This document shows, piece after piece, positions 33,494 to 46,803 of a stretch of 64,000 nucleotides of DNA. The DNA comes from Taxawa tesnikishii (nom. ined.). Taxonomy: Eukaryota > Ascomycota > Dothideomycetes > Dothideales. The stretch is from the NCBI GenBank assembly GCA_030247885.1, contig JAPDRO010000004.1:620001-684000 (forward strand), read 5' to 3'. The first letter of the stretch is position 1; each line of letters starts with the position of its first letter. Under the pieces are notes generated by a model. It had not been told where the DNA came from, searched no databases, and saw nothing but the letters and a program-made list of their open reading frames with translations. The position numbers and the translations under genes were made by a program.

Positions 33494-36400
33494 TATTTAA
33501 AAGTATTACTATTATTTAAATTTACTATTTCTATATTATAAGTACGCGTATTATAGTTAGTCTTACTATAATATTTATAGTACCTTTATATATATACTTT
33601 CTTTATAAGTTATTTAGTACCCTTATTACTACTATTCTTTTTCTTAACTATTAAATCTTATATATTACTTATTATAAGACTTTCTATTATAAGATAATAG
33701 CTACCTAGTCTAAATAGATAGTTATATAACTTATTAAGCTAAGCGGGAATTTCTTTATCTCCTAGCTACTATTATAAATAGCTTAATTAATTAACAAGTT
33801 ACGGTTAGTTCTACTATATATTCGGTTATAGTTAAGTACTTAGTTTAACTAGTTATAAGCCCGAGTTTACAATAGCTTACCGCTTAATTAAGTGTAATAT
33901 ATTTTGTACTTAGAAGGGCTATAATAAGTAGTAAGACTAGTATAATTAATACCTATATTAAAAGGGCTACTATAGGTAGTAAGACTAATATAACTCCTAT
34001 ATATAGAAGGGCTACTAGAAGTAGTAAGACTACTTATAAAAGTATACTAGTACTTAGAAGGGCTATAAGGTAGTAAGACTAAGTACTATAGAATATAGTA
34101 ACTAGAAGGGCTATAATAAGTAGTAAGACTAGTTATACTAAGTAAAGCTCTTTATTACTATAAGCTTACTAGGTATTATAGAGCTTACCCTACTTCTATA
34201 GATACTAAAGTCTACTAACTTATTACCTTCCCTTTTACGCTAATTCGATTTTACTATACTATTTTAATTTATATAAATAACTACGATAAGCTTAATAGAC
34301 GAATTCTTTAGTAAGAGGAGGCTTATTTTTATTCTTATAAGAGGGAATTTAGAGAGATAGTTTATACTTATAAGAGAGTAGTTAATAGGAGAGAATATCT
34401 AGTTTATTATTAGGAATAAATTAAAAGAAAAGGAGAGTATATAGACGATAACTTTATCTTTAACTCTAGGGAAGAGTCTATAATAACTATATAGCCTTTT
34501 ACCTTCCTATCTTATATTTAAGCTAATACGAAAGTTAAATACTAAATTACTATCTATATTAGTAAGGATAACTAAGACTAAATTAAGAACCTAAATATAG
34601 TTATAACTAAATAAAAGGAGCTAAGGAATAAATACTTAAATAAGCTTTAAATAATAATAAGGTAATACCTATAGAATTTTATTAACTATAAGATAAGCCT
34701 AGAGATAATTATAAATAAAGTATAGACTTAACTAACTAAGCTAAGTAAGAGGGTAGCTACTACTTAACTAAATATAGTAACTATTAAGAAGCTAAGTAAG
34801 AGACTCTAGTAGCTACTTTAGGCTTTACTAAATAAATATACTATCGTAAGGGATACTATTAATACTTAAATAAATCTACCGATTAAGGAGTCGATCCTTA
34901 AGCTTTAAGAGAAAGAAGCTTCTCTTAAAGCTAAGGCTAGCTAATCTACTCTTCTTACTAAAAGGTATTAATAATAAAAGACGTTCGATAAAAGGAAATT
35001 CTAGTTACTAAATTAAGCTAAGTATTATCTTTATAATAGTAACTACTAGCTAAAAAACTACCCCTCTCTTAAAGATATAAAAACTATAGTAAAGGATAAA
35101 AGGAGATAAAAGAAGTCTTAAGCTAAGCTAGAGAGGAGTAATAACGATATAATAGACCTAATTAATAAGCTCTATAAGGAGGTTATAAATTTAAAGTAAG
35201 AAAGAATAAGCTTAAAGTAAGAAAAGAAGAAGTATAAAGCCTTTAAAGTTAAGGAAACTTTAACCTTAAGTAGATTTTAGACTATAGAATTAAACTTATT
35301 AAGCTAAGATTAAAAGTCTATAAACCTTATTAAGGAGGTTACTTATCTCTCTAAGGAAGTAAGAAGTAAGGTTTCTTACTAAAGCTAAGCCTTTAATACT
35401 AGTATAAGTTTATATATAATTAACTAGCTCTAGTTATTTAAGGGACCGCTCCGAGATATCTTAAGACGAAAGATTATAGTAGGAAGAGGAGTTCTATTCT
35501 TAAACTACTAGGATATAGTAGAGATAATAGATAAGGATAAAAACTTAATCCTTTTATTAAAGATACTTTATATTCTTAATCTTAAAGTTAACTTATTATC
35601 TAGAAGGAAAATATACAAGAGCAAACTCTATAGGACCTTCGACGAAGACGATATATACTTAAAAGACAAATAAGGAAATATTATAGTAAAGGTAAAGTAT
35701 AAAGGTAGTATTTATATTATAAATAAGATTACCTCGCCGAATAATTAATATACGTTTCGAGTTATATTAAGTACTTATTAGGGTTCTATTCTATTAAATT
35801 TACGAGATAAGATTACCTACTAATAAGCAAAATCTATATAGCTCTAAGAGCCGAGTAATTAGCTAGCTAATATACCCGAGGATTTGTCGATGAAAGCTAA
35901 GGTAAATATTATATAGTTCTCGGAGCTATATAAAAATCTAATAAATAGTCCTAAAAAGGTACTAGTAAAAGATATAGTCTAAAAGTAGAGATACTAACTA
36001 TAGTATAAAAGGCTTACTTATCTTAAAGCTAAAAAGATTAGTAACTTATATAGAGTTATAATACTTACTAAACTAATTTAGATTAATAAAAGCTATTAAT
36101 ATAAGATTTATACGCTTACTAAGATTAAGAACAAGAAGGGACCTCTCTTAATAAGAAAGCTAGAAATACTTAACTTAGTTTATATAAATATTTATAAACT
36201 ATTCGAACTATTATAGTAAGGGTATATTATATTCCTTCTTATTATAAATAACTACTTAAGGAAAGCCTAGATCTATAGACTAAGGACTAGAGATAAAGCT
36301 TCTACTTACCTTTAGTAATAAAAGAAGAAGGCGAAACTCTAGAGTAAAGTTAAGCTTAAGGCTATTAGAAGTAATAATACTCCTAAGTTAAAGGAAGTCT

Positions 36401-39400
36401 TTTAAAAGTAAGAGAAATAAGAAGGAATCTAACTATAGTTTACTATTACTTAAATATCTTTATAAAATAGAGTTATTAAAAGAAGTAACTAGACTATAGA
36501 GTTTAATATAAGGGTAATACTTAAGGATGTAAGGCTACTAAATAAGTTCTAGTTCGAGGTAATATAAACTAATATTTACCTTAGAAACCTTATATCTAAT
36601 AGACCGGTTATTAATAGTAAATAGCTTAGTCCTAAGGAAGCTTTTACTAAAATTACCCTATTAATCGACTATATTAAAGTCTAAAGTTATAAAGTTATTA
36701 CTTATATAAACCTAAAATCCCTACCTTTATTTTTAAGATAAGATAAGCTAATAAATAAAAGTAAAGTTAAAGTCTTTATAAACTATATTAAAGGTACTAC
36801 TAAGTAATAAAAGTTCTAGGTACCGGATATAAGAAAGATAATTATAAGTGGAGTAGTTAAGTTCTTTAAGGACAAAAAGGGAGGGAATATTAAGCTTAAT
36901 ATACCCGTTAGATTTACTCTAAATATAGTATCCTAGAGGAGGCTAATTAGTAAACTAAGGAGGTAGCTAATAGAGCTTATACTAAGCATTTATAAGGATA
37001 TATTATAGTAGGAGAAGTTTCCTAAGACTATAGATTAGGAGGAGTCTTATATAACCTAGTAGGAGGAGTCTCTATTAAAAGAACTATAATAAGAAGAGTA
37101 AGAGATAGTTATTTTAACTTAGCTAAAAACCGTATTTTCCTACGTTAAGATTCCTACCCTAGTTTTACTAAAGAAGGTCTTTTCTTACGTCGAAATCCTA
37201 ATACTTAAGAAAATAAAAAAGGATCTTAATAAAGATAAGTTAGAAATTAACTATAAGTTAACTAAGATCTTTAAGGCTCTTATAACTCTACTTATAAAAG
37301 AAGGATAAAGTTAAGTTATCGCTCTTTTTAGGGTTAATTAAGTAAAGGAGGAGTTCGCTTTTATAGTAAAAGGTAAGATAAATATCCTAATTTCGCGAAC
37401 TTATTTAGAAGTTATTTATAACTCTATTTAGGAAGAACTTTAAAAGGAGGCTATTAAGAAGGAGTTAGATACTTTATAGATAAACGTAACGTTTAGAATA
37501 ACTACCTTACTAAAGGGGTATAATATCGTGTTAAGTAAATAAGTTTTCGATACTAAATTTAACTTAGATAAATTTCTAAATAAGCTAAAGACTAGGCTAG
37601 TAGTAAGAGGATTCTCCTAGAAGTACGGTATTAATTTTAAATATACTTTTACTCTTACCTTAAAGTATAATACTCTAAGAGTCTTCCTAGCTATTATTAT
37701 AATCGAGGATTTAAAGTACTATTAAGTAGACGTTAATAATACTTTTACCGAGTTATTCTTAAAGGAGGAGATTTATATAGTACCTTTACTTAGTATTAAT
37801 CTCGCCCCTAGCTAAGTGCTTAAGGTTCTTAGGAGTCTATATAGTCTTAAGTAAGTAACGAGAGACTAGAACTAGAACTATATACTATAGCTTTAAAAGC
37901 TAGGCTTCGTTTAAAGTAAAGTAGACTCGTATCTTTTAATCTACTTAGAAAGGAAGATACTTCTCCTTATCTACGTAAATAACATCTAAGTAGCGTATAA
38001 GGATATTAATAATATCTTATAGTTTAAAGAGGCTTTTACTTTTATCTTTAAGATTAAGGACCTAGGAGAGATTAACTTTATCCTTAAAGTAAAAATTATA
38101 AGGAATAGGGAGGCTAAAATAATTAAAATAAACTAGTCTTATTATATTAAAGACATTCTTACCAAATATAATATAGAAAAAGATAAAGCTTACTTAGTAA
38201 AGGTACTATTAAATAACTACGATATACTAAGACTAGTTAGACTCTAAGATATAAGGGTAAACTAAAGAGAGTACTAGTATCTAATTAGAAAGATAGTTTA
38301 CCTTAGTATTCTAATAAGGCCTAACATTACCTTCGCCTTAGGTAAACTAAGTTAGTACCTTATAGATTTAGTAGAGTTTTATACTAAAGTAACTAAGGGA
38401 ATCTTAAGGTACCTAAGATTAAATACTAACTTAGCAATTATTTTAGGAGTATACTAAGACTAATATCTAATTAGCTTTTCTAACTCTAACTATATAATAA
38501 ATAAACGAGATAAAATCTCTATCCTTAGTAATATGTTTATACTTAAAGGAAAGCTAATTAGTTAGATAAGTAAGAAGTAAAAGTTAGTAGTAACCTCTAC
38601 TATAGATACTAAATATATAGTAATATATACTTACTTAAAGTAATTATAATAGCTTATACTACTCTTAAGAGATATAGACTATTAGTACCTTATTAGTAGC
38701 GACCCTTTTAAGCTAATAGTTTAAGAGGAGCTAAAGTTTACTATTAGATTACTTATTATACTTAAAGGAGATAACTAAGTTACTCTCTCTCTTATTTAAG
38801 ATACGTATACTTATAATAGATTAAAGTACATCGATATAGCCTATTACTATATTAGAGATCTATATAAGAGGAAGAGAATTAATATTAACTTTATTAGTAT
38901 ATAAGAGATAATTACTAACGGCTTTATAAAGCCTCTTTAAGGTTAGTATTTCTAGAGGTTTATTAGTTAACTTAGACTATCTAAAGAGGACTAATCTAGC
39001 TAAGGAGAAGTATTATAAGATAATAGCTACCTAGTTTAAATAGATAGTTATATAACTTATTAAGCTAAGTAGGGAATCTCTTTATCTCCTAGCTACTATT
39101 ATAGATAGCTTAATTAATTAATAAGTTATAGTTAATTCTACTATATATTTAGTTATAGTTAAGTACTTAGTTTAACTCTTTCTTTTATTTAAATATACTT
39201 TCTTTTATAATTATATTACTTTATTTACGCCTTTACTTCCTTTAGATTAACTAGTATTTTAGACTCCTATAAAGTAACTTTTAATAGTATAGATATTAGT
39301 ATATAAAGTACTATGTTAAGCTTTAATAGTACTTACTTTAAGTTATAAGAAACTAATTTAGTACCTTTAAAGCTTACCTAGATATTATCCTTTATAATTA

Positions 39401-40714
39401 CCTTATTAAAAGTAATATAAAAGGCTAGTAGGAAGGCTTCTTTTTACCTTATATAGTAAAGTACTATAATTAACTATTAATCTCTATATTATATACTTAC
39501 TTTAAGGGGTAAAATAGCTTATATTACGTAGTTATAATAAGTATAATAAGTATAAAGTATATAAAGAAGAATAATCTTTTATTCTTTATAGTAGTTATAA
39601 AAGTCGTAACTATTATAACTCTTATAACTATCTATAATTAGTAAGTAATATATACTTACTTAATACGCCTTTATATATATATTAAAGTACTTTAACTACT
39701 TTAAAGTAAGCTTATTTATCGTCTAACTATTAGCGCTAGTTTTAATTACTTAATTACGAGGTAAGTCTATATATTAACTTAATATAAGGACTTTATTATT
39801 AAAGATAATAAAGAGTAAGATAGTTTACTTAATAGTATAAATACTTTAAATAATTATAACTTACTTAACGTAGTCCGCGGGGTAATAGATTAAGTAAGGT
39901 TATAAATTACTTAAACTTCTTTAAGTAACTAAAAGCCCTTAAAAGTAGAAAATTAGTTTAAGTAAAATAAAGTTAAGTTATACTTAAGTTAGTAATTTAT
40001 ATCCCTACTTAATTTATTACCTTATAGTTTATATTATAGTTACTTAATTATATCTTTTAAGATTACTTTATTTCTTAAAGCCTATAAAGACTATTTAAGT
40101 ATTAATTATACTTATTATAAAGCCTATCTTATTAAAGTTATATATATCTTTGTTTAAGATATTATACTTTTTTTATCTTTTAACTAGTTTAAACTAGAGT
40201 ATTATAACGCGTATATCTTTATTTAAGGCTTACTAACAATTATATAAACGACTATATTAAAGCTTTACTTCCTTAGTACGCGTTTTAAACTTATTTACTT
40301 AGTACTTATTAATAAGCTCTTTACTATATATAGCTAATAAATTATTAGCTATTTCTTTTACTATAGTCCTTATAGTACTTATTTCTTATAAGTTTAACTC
40401 GAATATATATACTATTATTACCTCCTCTTTTATCTTTTATAGCTTCTTTAAGTTAGGCTTATAGTTATATTATATAAGCTTTTTATTATATTATTATTTT
40501 AAAGTTATTTAAGGGACGTTAAATACTTTAAATATATATCTTTAACTATTAAAAGGAGTTACTTAAGTAGCCTTAATAGTAAGGTATAATATACCTTTAT
40601 TAAAAGTTAATTACGCGTTATATTATAAAGGTATTATTATAAAAGTCTATAATAGTTACAATATTAGTAAGGGTAGACTACTTAGTAATAGTAAACTACT
40701 TAGTAATAGAATAT
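33494..40714 (-). mobile_element. Fot1-like DNA transposon, subfamily B (B3), split by a Copia element
   Basis: Two parts, 33494-33684 and 39178-40714, are reverse complements of the B element and are separated by Copia1. The right terminal inverted repeat and its TA (40715-40716) are present. The left terminal 120 or so bases are missing, where B3 meets the end of B2. The transposase is on the minus strand and dead. B3 is older than Copia1. Confidence 0.75.
33685..39177 (+). mobile_element. Copia-type LTR retrotransposon fossil (Copia1)
   Basis: About 5.49 kb with direct terminal repeats of 166-167 bases (33685-33850 and 39011-39177) and a 5-base target duplication CTTTC (33680-33684 and 39178-39182). 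On the plus strand the part order is that of Ty1/Copia: a gag-like region, then protease/integrase, reverse transcriptase (about 37.5-38.1 kb) and RNase H (about 38.5-38.7 kb). It is structurally whole from end to end but coding is destroyed with very many breaks. The LTRs differ chiefly by RIP-type transitions, so their divergence cannot be used as a clock. It is inserted in B3. Confidence 0.85.
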
Positions 40715-41024
40715 ATTATTTAATAAACAAACGAGATAAAATCTTCATTTTTAATAATATATTTATACTTAAAAGAAGGCTAATTAGTTAAATAAGTAAG
40801 AAGTAAAAGTTAATAGTAATATATACTTACTTAAAGTAATTATAATAGCTTACATTACTCTTAAGAAATATAAGTTATTAGTACCTTATTAGTAGTAACT
40901 CCTTTAAGCTAATAGTTTAAAAGAAACTAAAGTTTATTATTAAATTACTTATTATACTTAAAGGAAATAACTAGGTTATCTTTTATCTTATATTAGATAC
41001 TTATACTTATAATAGATTAAAGTA

Positions 41025-44000
41025 ACGTAAACTACGAGGTAGTAGGATACGTAAAGTAATAAGATACTTTTATATAAACTTTATAAATTCTACTATTATT
41101 TACGTACTATAATAATAATATAGTTAGAATTCGAGTTACTAGATAGATTCCCTAGCTATTCTTATTTATTACTATTAAGTATTTCCTTAATCGGATGCTT
41201 ACGTAACTATCTATATAGTTTTTTAGTAAATAACTCCGCTTTAGTTACCTTTACTATCTTAAGTACTTCTTTTATATTTAGTATAAACCTTCCCTTTAAT
41301 ACGACTTACTTACTCTTTATTCGAGCCTTTTATATATTATAAAGCTTTTATTACTCTTTTACTTACTTTTATAAAGTAAGGTTCTTATTATAAATTACTT
41401 TAAAAGCGTAAGTTATTTACTTTATATATTACTTTAATAAAAAGGTAACTTCTATATAGCTTATATTACTAAGTTAAGAATTAAGTTTACTTTATATAGT
41501 TTAATATTATTTAGCGAAGAGTTATATAATAGTAATAAGTCTAAGTTAAGTTATTATAAAGGTATATAAGGTAATAAATCTATTATATTTAATTAAGTAA
41601 GTAACTTATTAAGTAATATTATAAAACTTAGTAGTACTAAACTAGTAGCTCTTTATCTACTTAGGATATTACTTATAGTAATAGCCTTAACTCTTATATA
41701 TATATACATTTCCGTCTACTTTACGTATAATATATAGTTAAAGTTAAGTCGTAAAGTAGTATTAGTTTCGAAAGTTAGCGCGTACTTTAATAGTATAAAT
41801 ACTCTAATATTAAGTAATTAGAATATATATAAATAATAGAGTAATAAGATAAGTAAGTTAATCGCGTTTTTTATATAGAAGGTAATTACCTTTACTATTA
41901 TATAACTACTATAGTTATTTATAATTAGTATTCTTTATATTATAATATTATTAAGTTATATTAAAAACTTAAAAACTATAGTTAGTTACTATAAACTATA
42001 ACTATTAAACGTCTAGCTACTATTACTAGTTAAGAACTTTTAGTCTAAAGGCGTATATATAAGTACTTATATTATATTAGTATATTTAGCCTCAAAGATA
42101 ATTAAGGGAAGTATAACTTCCTTAGTAGTACTTATATACTTAATTACTATTATTTACTCTTATTTACTTTCGATTTACTTTTAACTAGTTACTTTACGTA
42201 TATTAACTAATACTCTTAACGTTTAGCTTACTTTAATAGTAAAGTTAAACTTATTTATATTATAAATACGCTTTAGAAGATAATTATATTTTATAAAAAG
42301 CTTCGTTATTATATTAAATTACTTCTTTACGTTATTATAACTTATTATATTAAAGTATACGCTTATAATTTAATAAGTCTAAATACTTGCGATCTTTAAA
42401 TATTAAGACTTAAAGTAATTAAGTTACTTCTTACTAATTAGTTAAAGAAATAACTATAGTTTCTTTAATAATTAAACGTAATTATATCGAATTTCCTTAA
42501 CTATTTATATTACTAATATAAGTAAGGTAAGAAAACTAGTATATATAAGACGCGTAATTTATCGAAATAGTATCTTTTCTTTTACGTTTAAAAGGATTTA
42601 CTCTATTTTATACGCTATAGCGCGCGATCTTTATTTAACTATATAGTTACTAAGAGTTAACTTCGAAACGTAAAATATAAGTATAGCCTTTTAAACTTAT
42701 ATATATTCTCGATTTTTAAGGGCTAAGAAAGTATCTTAGACGTTAGCTTTAAAATAAGTTTACTTTTAAGTTATATAAGTATTTATATTAAATTATATTA
42801 GTATATAACGTATTTTATTACTAAGTAACTACTTCCTACTAAGTAACTACTCCTTACTAATATTGCAACTATTATAGACTATTATAATAATATTACTATA
42901 ATATAACGCGTAATTTACTTATAATAAAGGTATACTATACCTTACTATTAAGGCTACTTAAGTAACTCCTCTTAATAGTATAAAATACGCGTCTAAGGTA
43001 TACGACGTCCTCTAAACGATACTAAGACGACGATATAATAAAAAGCTCGTATAATATAACTATAAACTTAACTTAAAGAAGTTAAAGAAAATAAAAGAGA
43101 AAGTAATAATAGTACGTATACTCGAGTTAAACTTACGAGGGATAGACGCTATAAGAACTATAATAAAAGAAATAACTAATAATTTACTTACTACGCGTAG
43201 TAAAGAACCTATTAGTAAGTACTAAGTAAATAGGTTTAAGATATATACTAAGGAAGTTAAGCTTCGACGTAGTTATTTATACGATTATTAGTAAGCCTTA
43301 AACGAAGATGTACGCGTTATAACGCCCTAGTTCGAGCTAGTTAAAAGATAAAAGAAAAGTATAATATCCTAAATAAAGATATATATAACTTTAATAAGTC
43401 TAGGTTTATAATAAGTATAATTAACGCTTAAATAGTCTTTATAGACTCTAAGAAATAAAGTAATCTTAAAAGATATAACTAAGTAACTAGGAGTAAGTTA
43501 TTTTTATTTAAGATATTTATATTACTAAGTAGGCTATCTTACCCTTTATTATCTTTAGTAGTAAAGTCCTTATATTAAGCTAGTATATTAGCTTACCTCG
43601 CAATTAAGTAATTAAGACTAGCGCTAATAGCTAGACGATAAATAAGCTTACTTTAAAGTAGTTAAAGTACTTTAATACGTATATAAAGGCGCGTTAAGTA
43701 GGTATATATTACCTACTAATTATAAACAACTACGAGAGTTATAGTAGTTATAACTTTTATAACTACTATAAAGAATAAAAGATTATTCTTCTTTATATAC
43801 CTTTATACTTATTATACTTTATATAGTCGCTTAACGTAGGCTATTTTGCCTCCTTAAAGCGAGCGTATAATACGAAGATTAATAACTAGTTATAATACTT
43901 TACTATATAAGTTAAGAAAGAAGCCTTCTTACTAGCCTTTTATACTACTTTTAATAAGGCGATTATAAAGGAGAATATCTTAGTAAGCTTTAGAGGCGCT

Positions 44001-44721
44001 AGTTTAGTTCCTTACGACTTAAAGTAAGTATTATTAAAGCTTAATATAGTACTTTATACGCTAATACTCGTACTATTAAAAGCTACCTTATAAGAGTCTA
44101 AAATACTAGCTAATTTAAAGGAAATAAAGGCGTAAATAACGCTAGTTTATAAGCGTATATAACTATATAAGGATTTGCTTATCTTACTTCTTTTATAAGT
44201 TATAAATTTACTTACTAAAGGTATAGCTATTATAAGTTATAAATTAGATTTATAAATAAGGGAAATCGTAAGTCTTTAAAAGTTAATTAAAGCGTTAATA
44301 AAGTAATATAGTCGCAAAAGAAAGTATAATTAAGTAGAGGAAAGCCTAATAGTAAGTAACGTATAAGATTTAATAGTCGAAAAGGATAGTAGTAATAAGG
44401 AGGGTACTAAATAACTTATAAAGAAAGTACGTACGTAGAAGTATTATAAACGTTATAATAAGACTAGTTATAATACGCGTACTTATATTATAGAAATAGT
44501 AAATATAGACGATAGCGACGCTTTTAAATAGTATTATAAACTAGAGTATATCTTTATATAGTATTATAGTACGAAGGTAATAGTTTATAATAGTCGTAAT
44601 ATTAGTAAGGAGTAGCTACTTAGTAAGGAGTAGCTACTTAGTAATAAAATATATTAAAGGTAAAAGAATTAGAATTTAATATCTTATTACTTTATATATC
44701 CTATTACCTTATAGTTTATAT
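41025..44721 (-). mobile_element. Fot1-like DNA transposon, subfamily C, interrupted by B4
   Basis: Terminal repeats ACGTAAACTACGAGGTAGTAGG (left) and its RIP-altered complement (right), TA at 41023-41024 and 44722-44723. Removing it rejoins the Copia2 sequence as seen in Copia1. Net length without B4 is about 1848 bases. The transposase reads on the minus strand and is related to subfamily A along much of its length. Heavily RIP-mutated. Confidence 0.82.
42808..44654 (+). mobile_element. Fot1-like DNA transposon, subfamily B, full-length dead copy (B4)
   Basis: 1847 bases with TA on both sides (42806-42807, 44655-44656), uninterrupted, and so the best reference for this subfamily. The plus-strand transposase frame shows a DNA-binding region, LYDYQQALNEDVRVITPQF (compare the family YDHQRALNEDP block), the DDE middle part and a basic, Lys/Arg/Gln-rich tail. 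Stops arise at RIP-type codons. It is inserted in C. Confidence 0.85.
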
Positions 44722-44949
44722 TATATTAATATAGCCTATTATTATATTAGAAACTTATATAAAAGAAAGAAAATTAATATTAAGTTTATTAGTACTTAAG
44801 AGATAATTATTAATAACTTTATAAAGCCTCTTTAAAGTTAGTAATTCTAGAGGTTTATTAGTTAACTTAAACTATTTAAAGAAAACTAATTTAACTAAGA
44901 AGAAATATTATAAGATAATAGTTACTTAGTTTAAATAAATAGTTATATA

Positions 44950-46803
44950 ATATAGTTTATAAGTAAGCTAGCTACTTAAATAAACTAGCTACTTTACTAT
45001 AAAATTATACTTATTAACTTTTAACTATAACACTATAATAATATAATATAAAATAGACTTATATTAAAGGCGTACTTTAACTTACTATCTTAGCTATTAA
45101 ATAAGACTAAATTAAGAGTAAAAGACGCGCTATAGTAGCTTATAATATACTATAAAGTATACTCTAAGACCGACGCGCTAAAGTCCTATTATAACGCGAT
45201 TATAAGCCTAATTTAAAGAAGCTTATAAAACTAGAAAAAGAGGTAATTATTTAGTATATATTAAAGTTAGACTTAAGAGAACTTACGTCTATAAGAGCTA
45301 TAGTATAAGATATAACTAATAATTTACTAATAAAGTATAACGGAAAGTTAATAAGTAAGAACTAAGCTACAAACTTTATTAAGTATATACTTAAACTTAA
45401 AATTCGATAGACTTATATATATAATTACTAGTAAGTCCTTACTAAGAATTTACGAGTTATTAAGCCCTAGTTTACGCTTATATAATTAGTTAAAGAGAAG
45501 TATAATATCTAAAACTAAGATATCTATAACTTTAATAAGACTAGCTTTATAATAAGTATTATCTTATCTTAGTTAATAGTTATAAACTTAGAGAAATATA
45601 CTAGTAAGTAAAAGAGAGTTTAACTAAGTAATTATAAGTAAGTTATAATTATCTAGAGTATTAATATAGTAAGATAAGCAATCCTATTATTTATTATCTT
45701 CGCGAGTAAGGTACTAATATCTTCTTAATATAAGGAGATATTTATACCTTATAACTAAGTTCTTAAAGTTAACTCTAATAGCTAAATATTAAATAAGCTT
45801 ACTATTATATAGTTAAAGTACTTTAATAAGTATATAAAGGCGCGTACTATAAGTATATACTAGCTACTAATTATTAATAGTTATAAGAGCTATAATATAT
45901 ACGAATTCTATAAATTTTATAAAGAGGAAAATATTATTCTTTTCTATATACTTTCCTATTTATTATACTTACTATAGCCGCTTAATATAAGCTACTTCTT
46001 ACTATTAAAGCGAGCGTATAGTAATAAAATCTTAAGCTTAATATAGTCTAATACTAACTATATTAAGAAAGAAGCCTTCTTACTAGCCTTTAAAGTAACT
46101 TTTAATAAGGTACTTATAAAGGAAAATATACGTATAAATTTTAGAGGTACTAGCCTAGTCTTATATAACTTAGAGACTATATTATTAAAGCTAAATATAA
46201 AGCTTTATACGCTTATACTTACTATACTAGAGGATACCTTATAGGAAGCTAAAATACTAAGTAATACTCGCGAGATAAAAGCTTAATTAATACTTATTTA
46301 CAATCGAATTTAAAGGTATAAAAGCTCTTTACTTACTTCTATTATTAAAGTAGTTAATTAGTTTAATAAGAGGACTTAAAAGATAGCGTATAAAATAGTA
46401 TTTATATATAAGGAAATAGCTAAGCTTTAATATTTAACTAAGGTAATAATAAAGCGTAAAAATCGTAAAAGGAAGTATATTTAAAGTAAGAAGATACTAA
46501 TAGTAAGTAAGGTACTTAATTTAATTACCTCGAAGGAAACTAGTAAGTAAAAGGAAAGTAAGAAGCTTATAAAGAGGACTTACGCGAAGGGGTATTATAG
46601 TTATTATAGTAAAACTAGCTATAATTCTTATACTTATAAAGTAGAAATTATATATATAAAAGATAGTAATAAGTCTAAGTAATACTTAAACGCTTTATAG
46701 AATATAATAGATTATTATAATATTAAGTTATCTATATATAAAAGCGCGTAATTAAGTAAAGTAGCTAGCTTACTTAAGTAGCTAACTTACTTATAAATTA
46801 CGT
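44950..46803 (+). mobile_element. Fot1-like DNA transposon, subfamily D, full-length dead copy
   Basis: 1854 bases, inverted repeats of ACGTAATTTATAAGTAAG type, TA at 44948-44949 and 46804-46805. Its removal restores the LTR of Copia2. The plus strand encodes a pogo/Fot1 transposase: ALTKNPRVIKPQF-like block, YNFNKTSFIISII, LPLFIIFARKV, LLIINSYKSYNI (catalytic IIDGH-type site) and LLQPLNISYF can be followed in frame. RIP-mutated. Confidence 0.83.
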
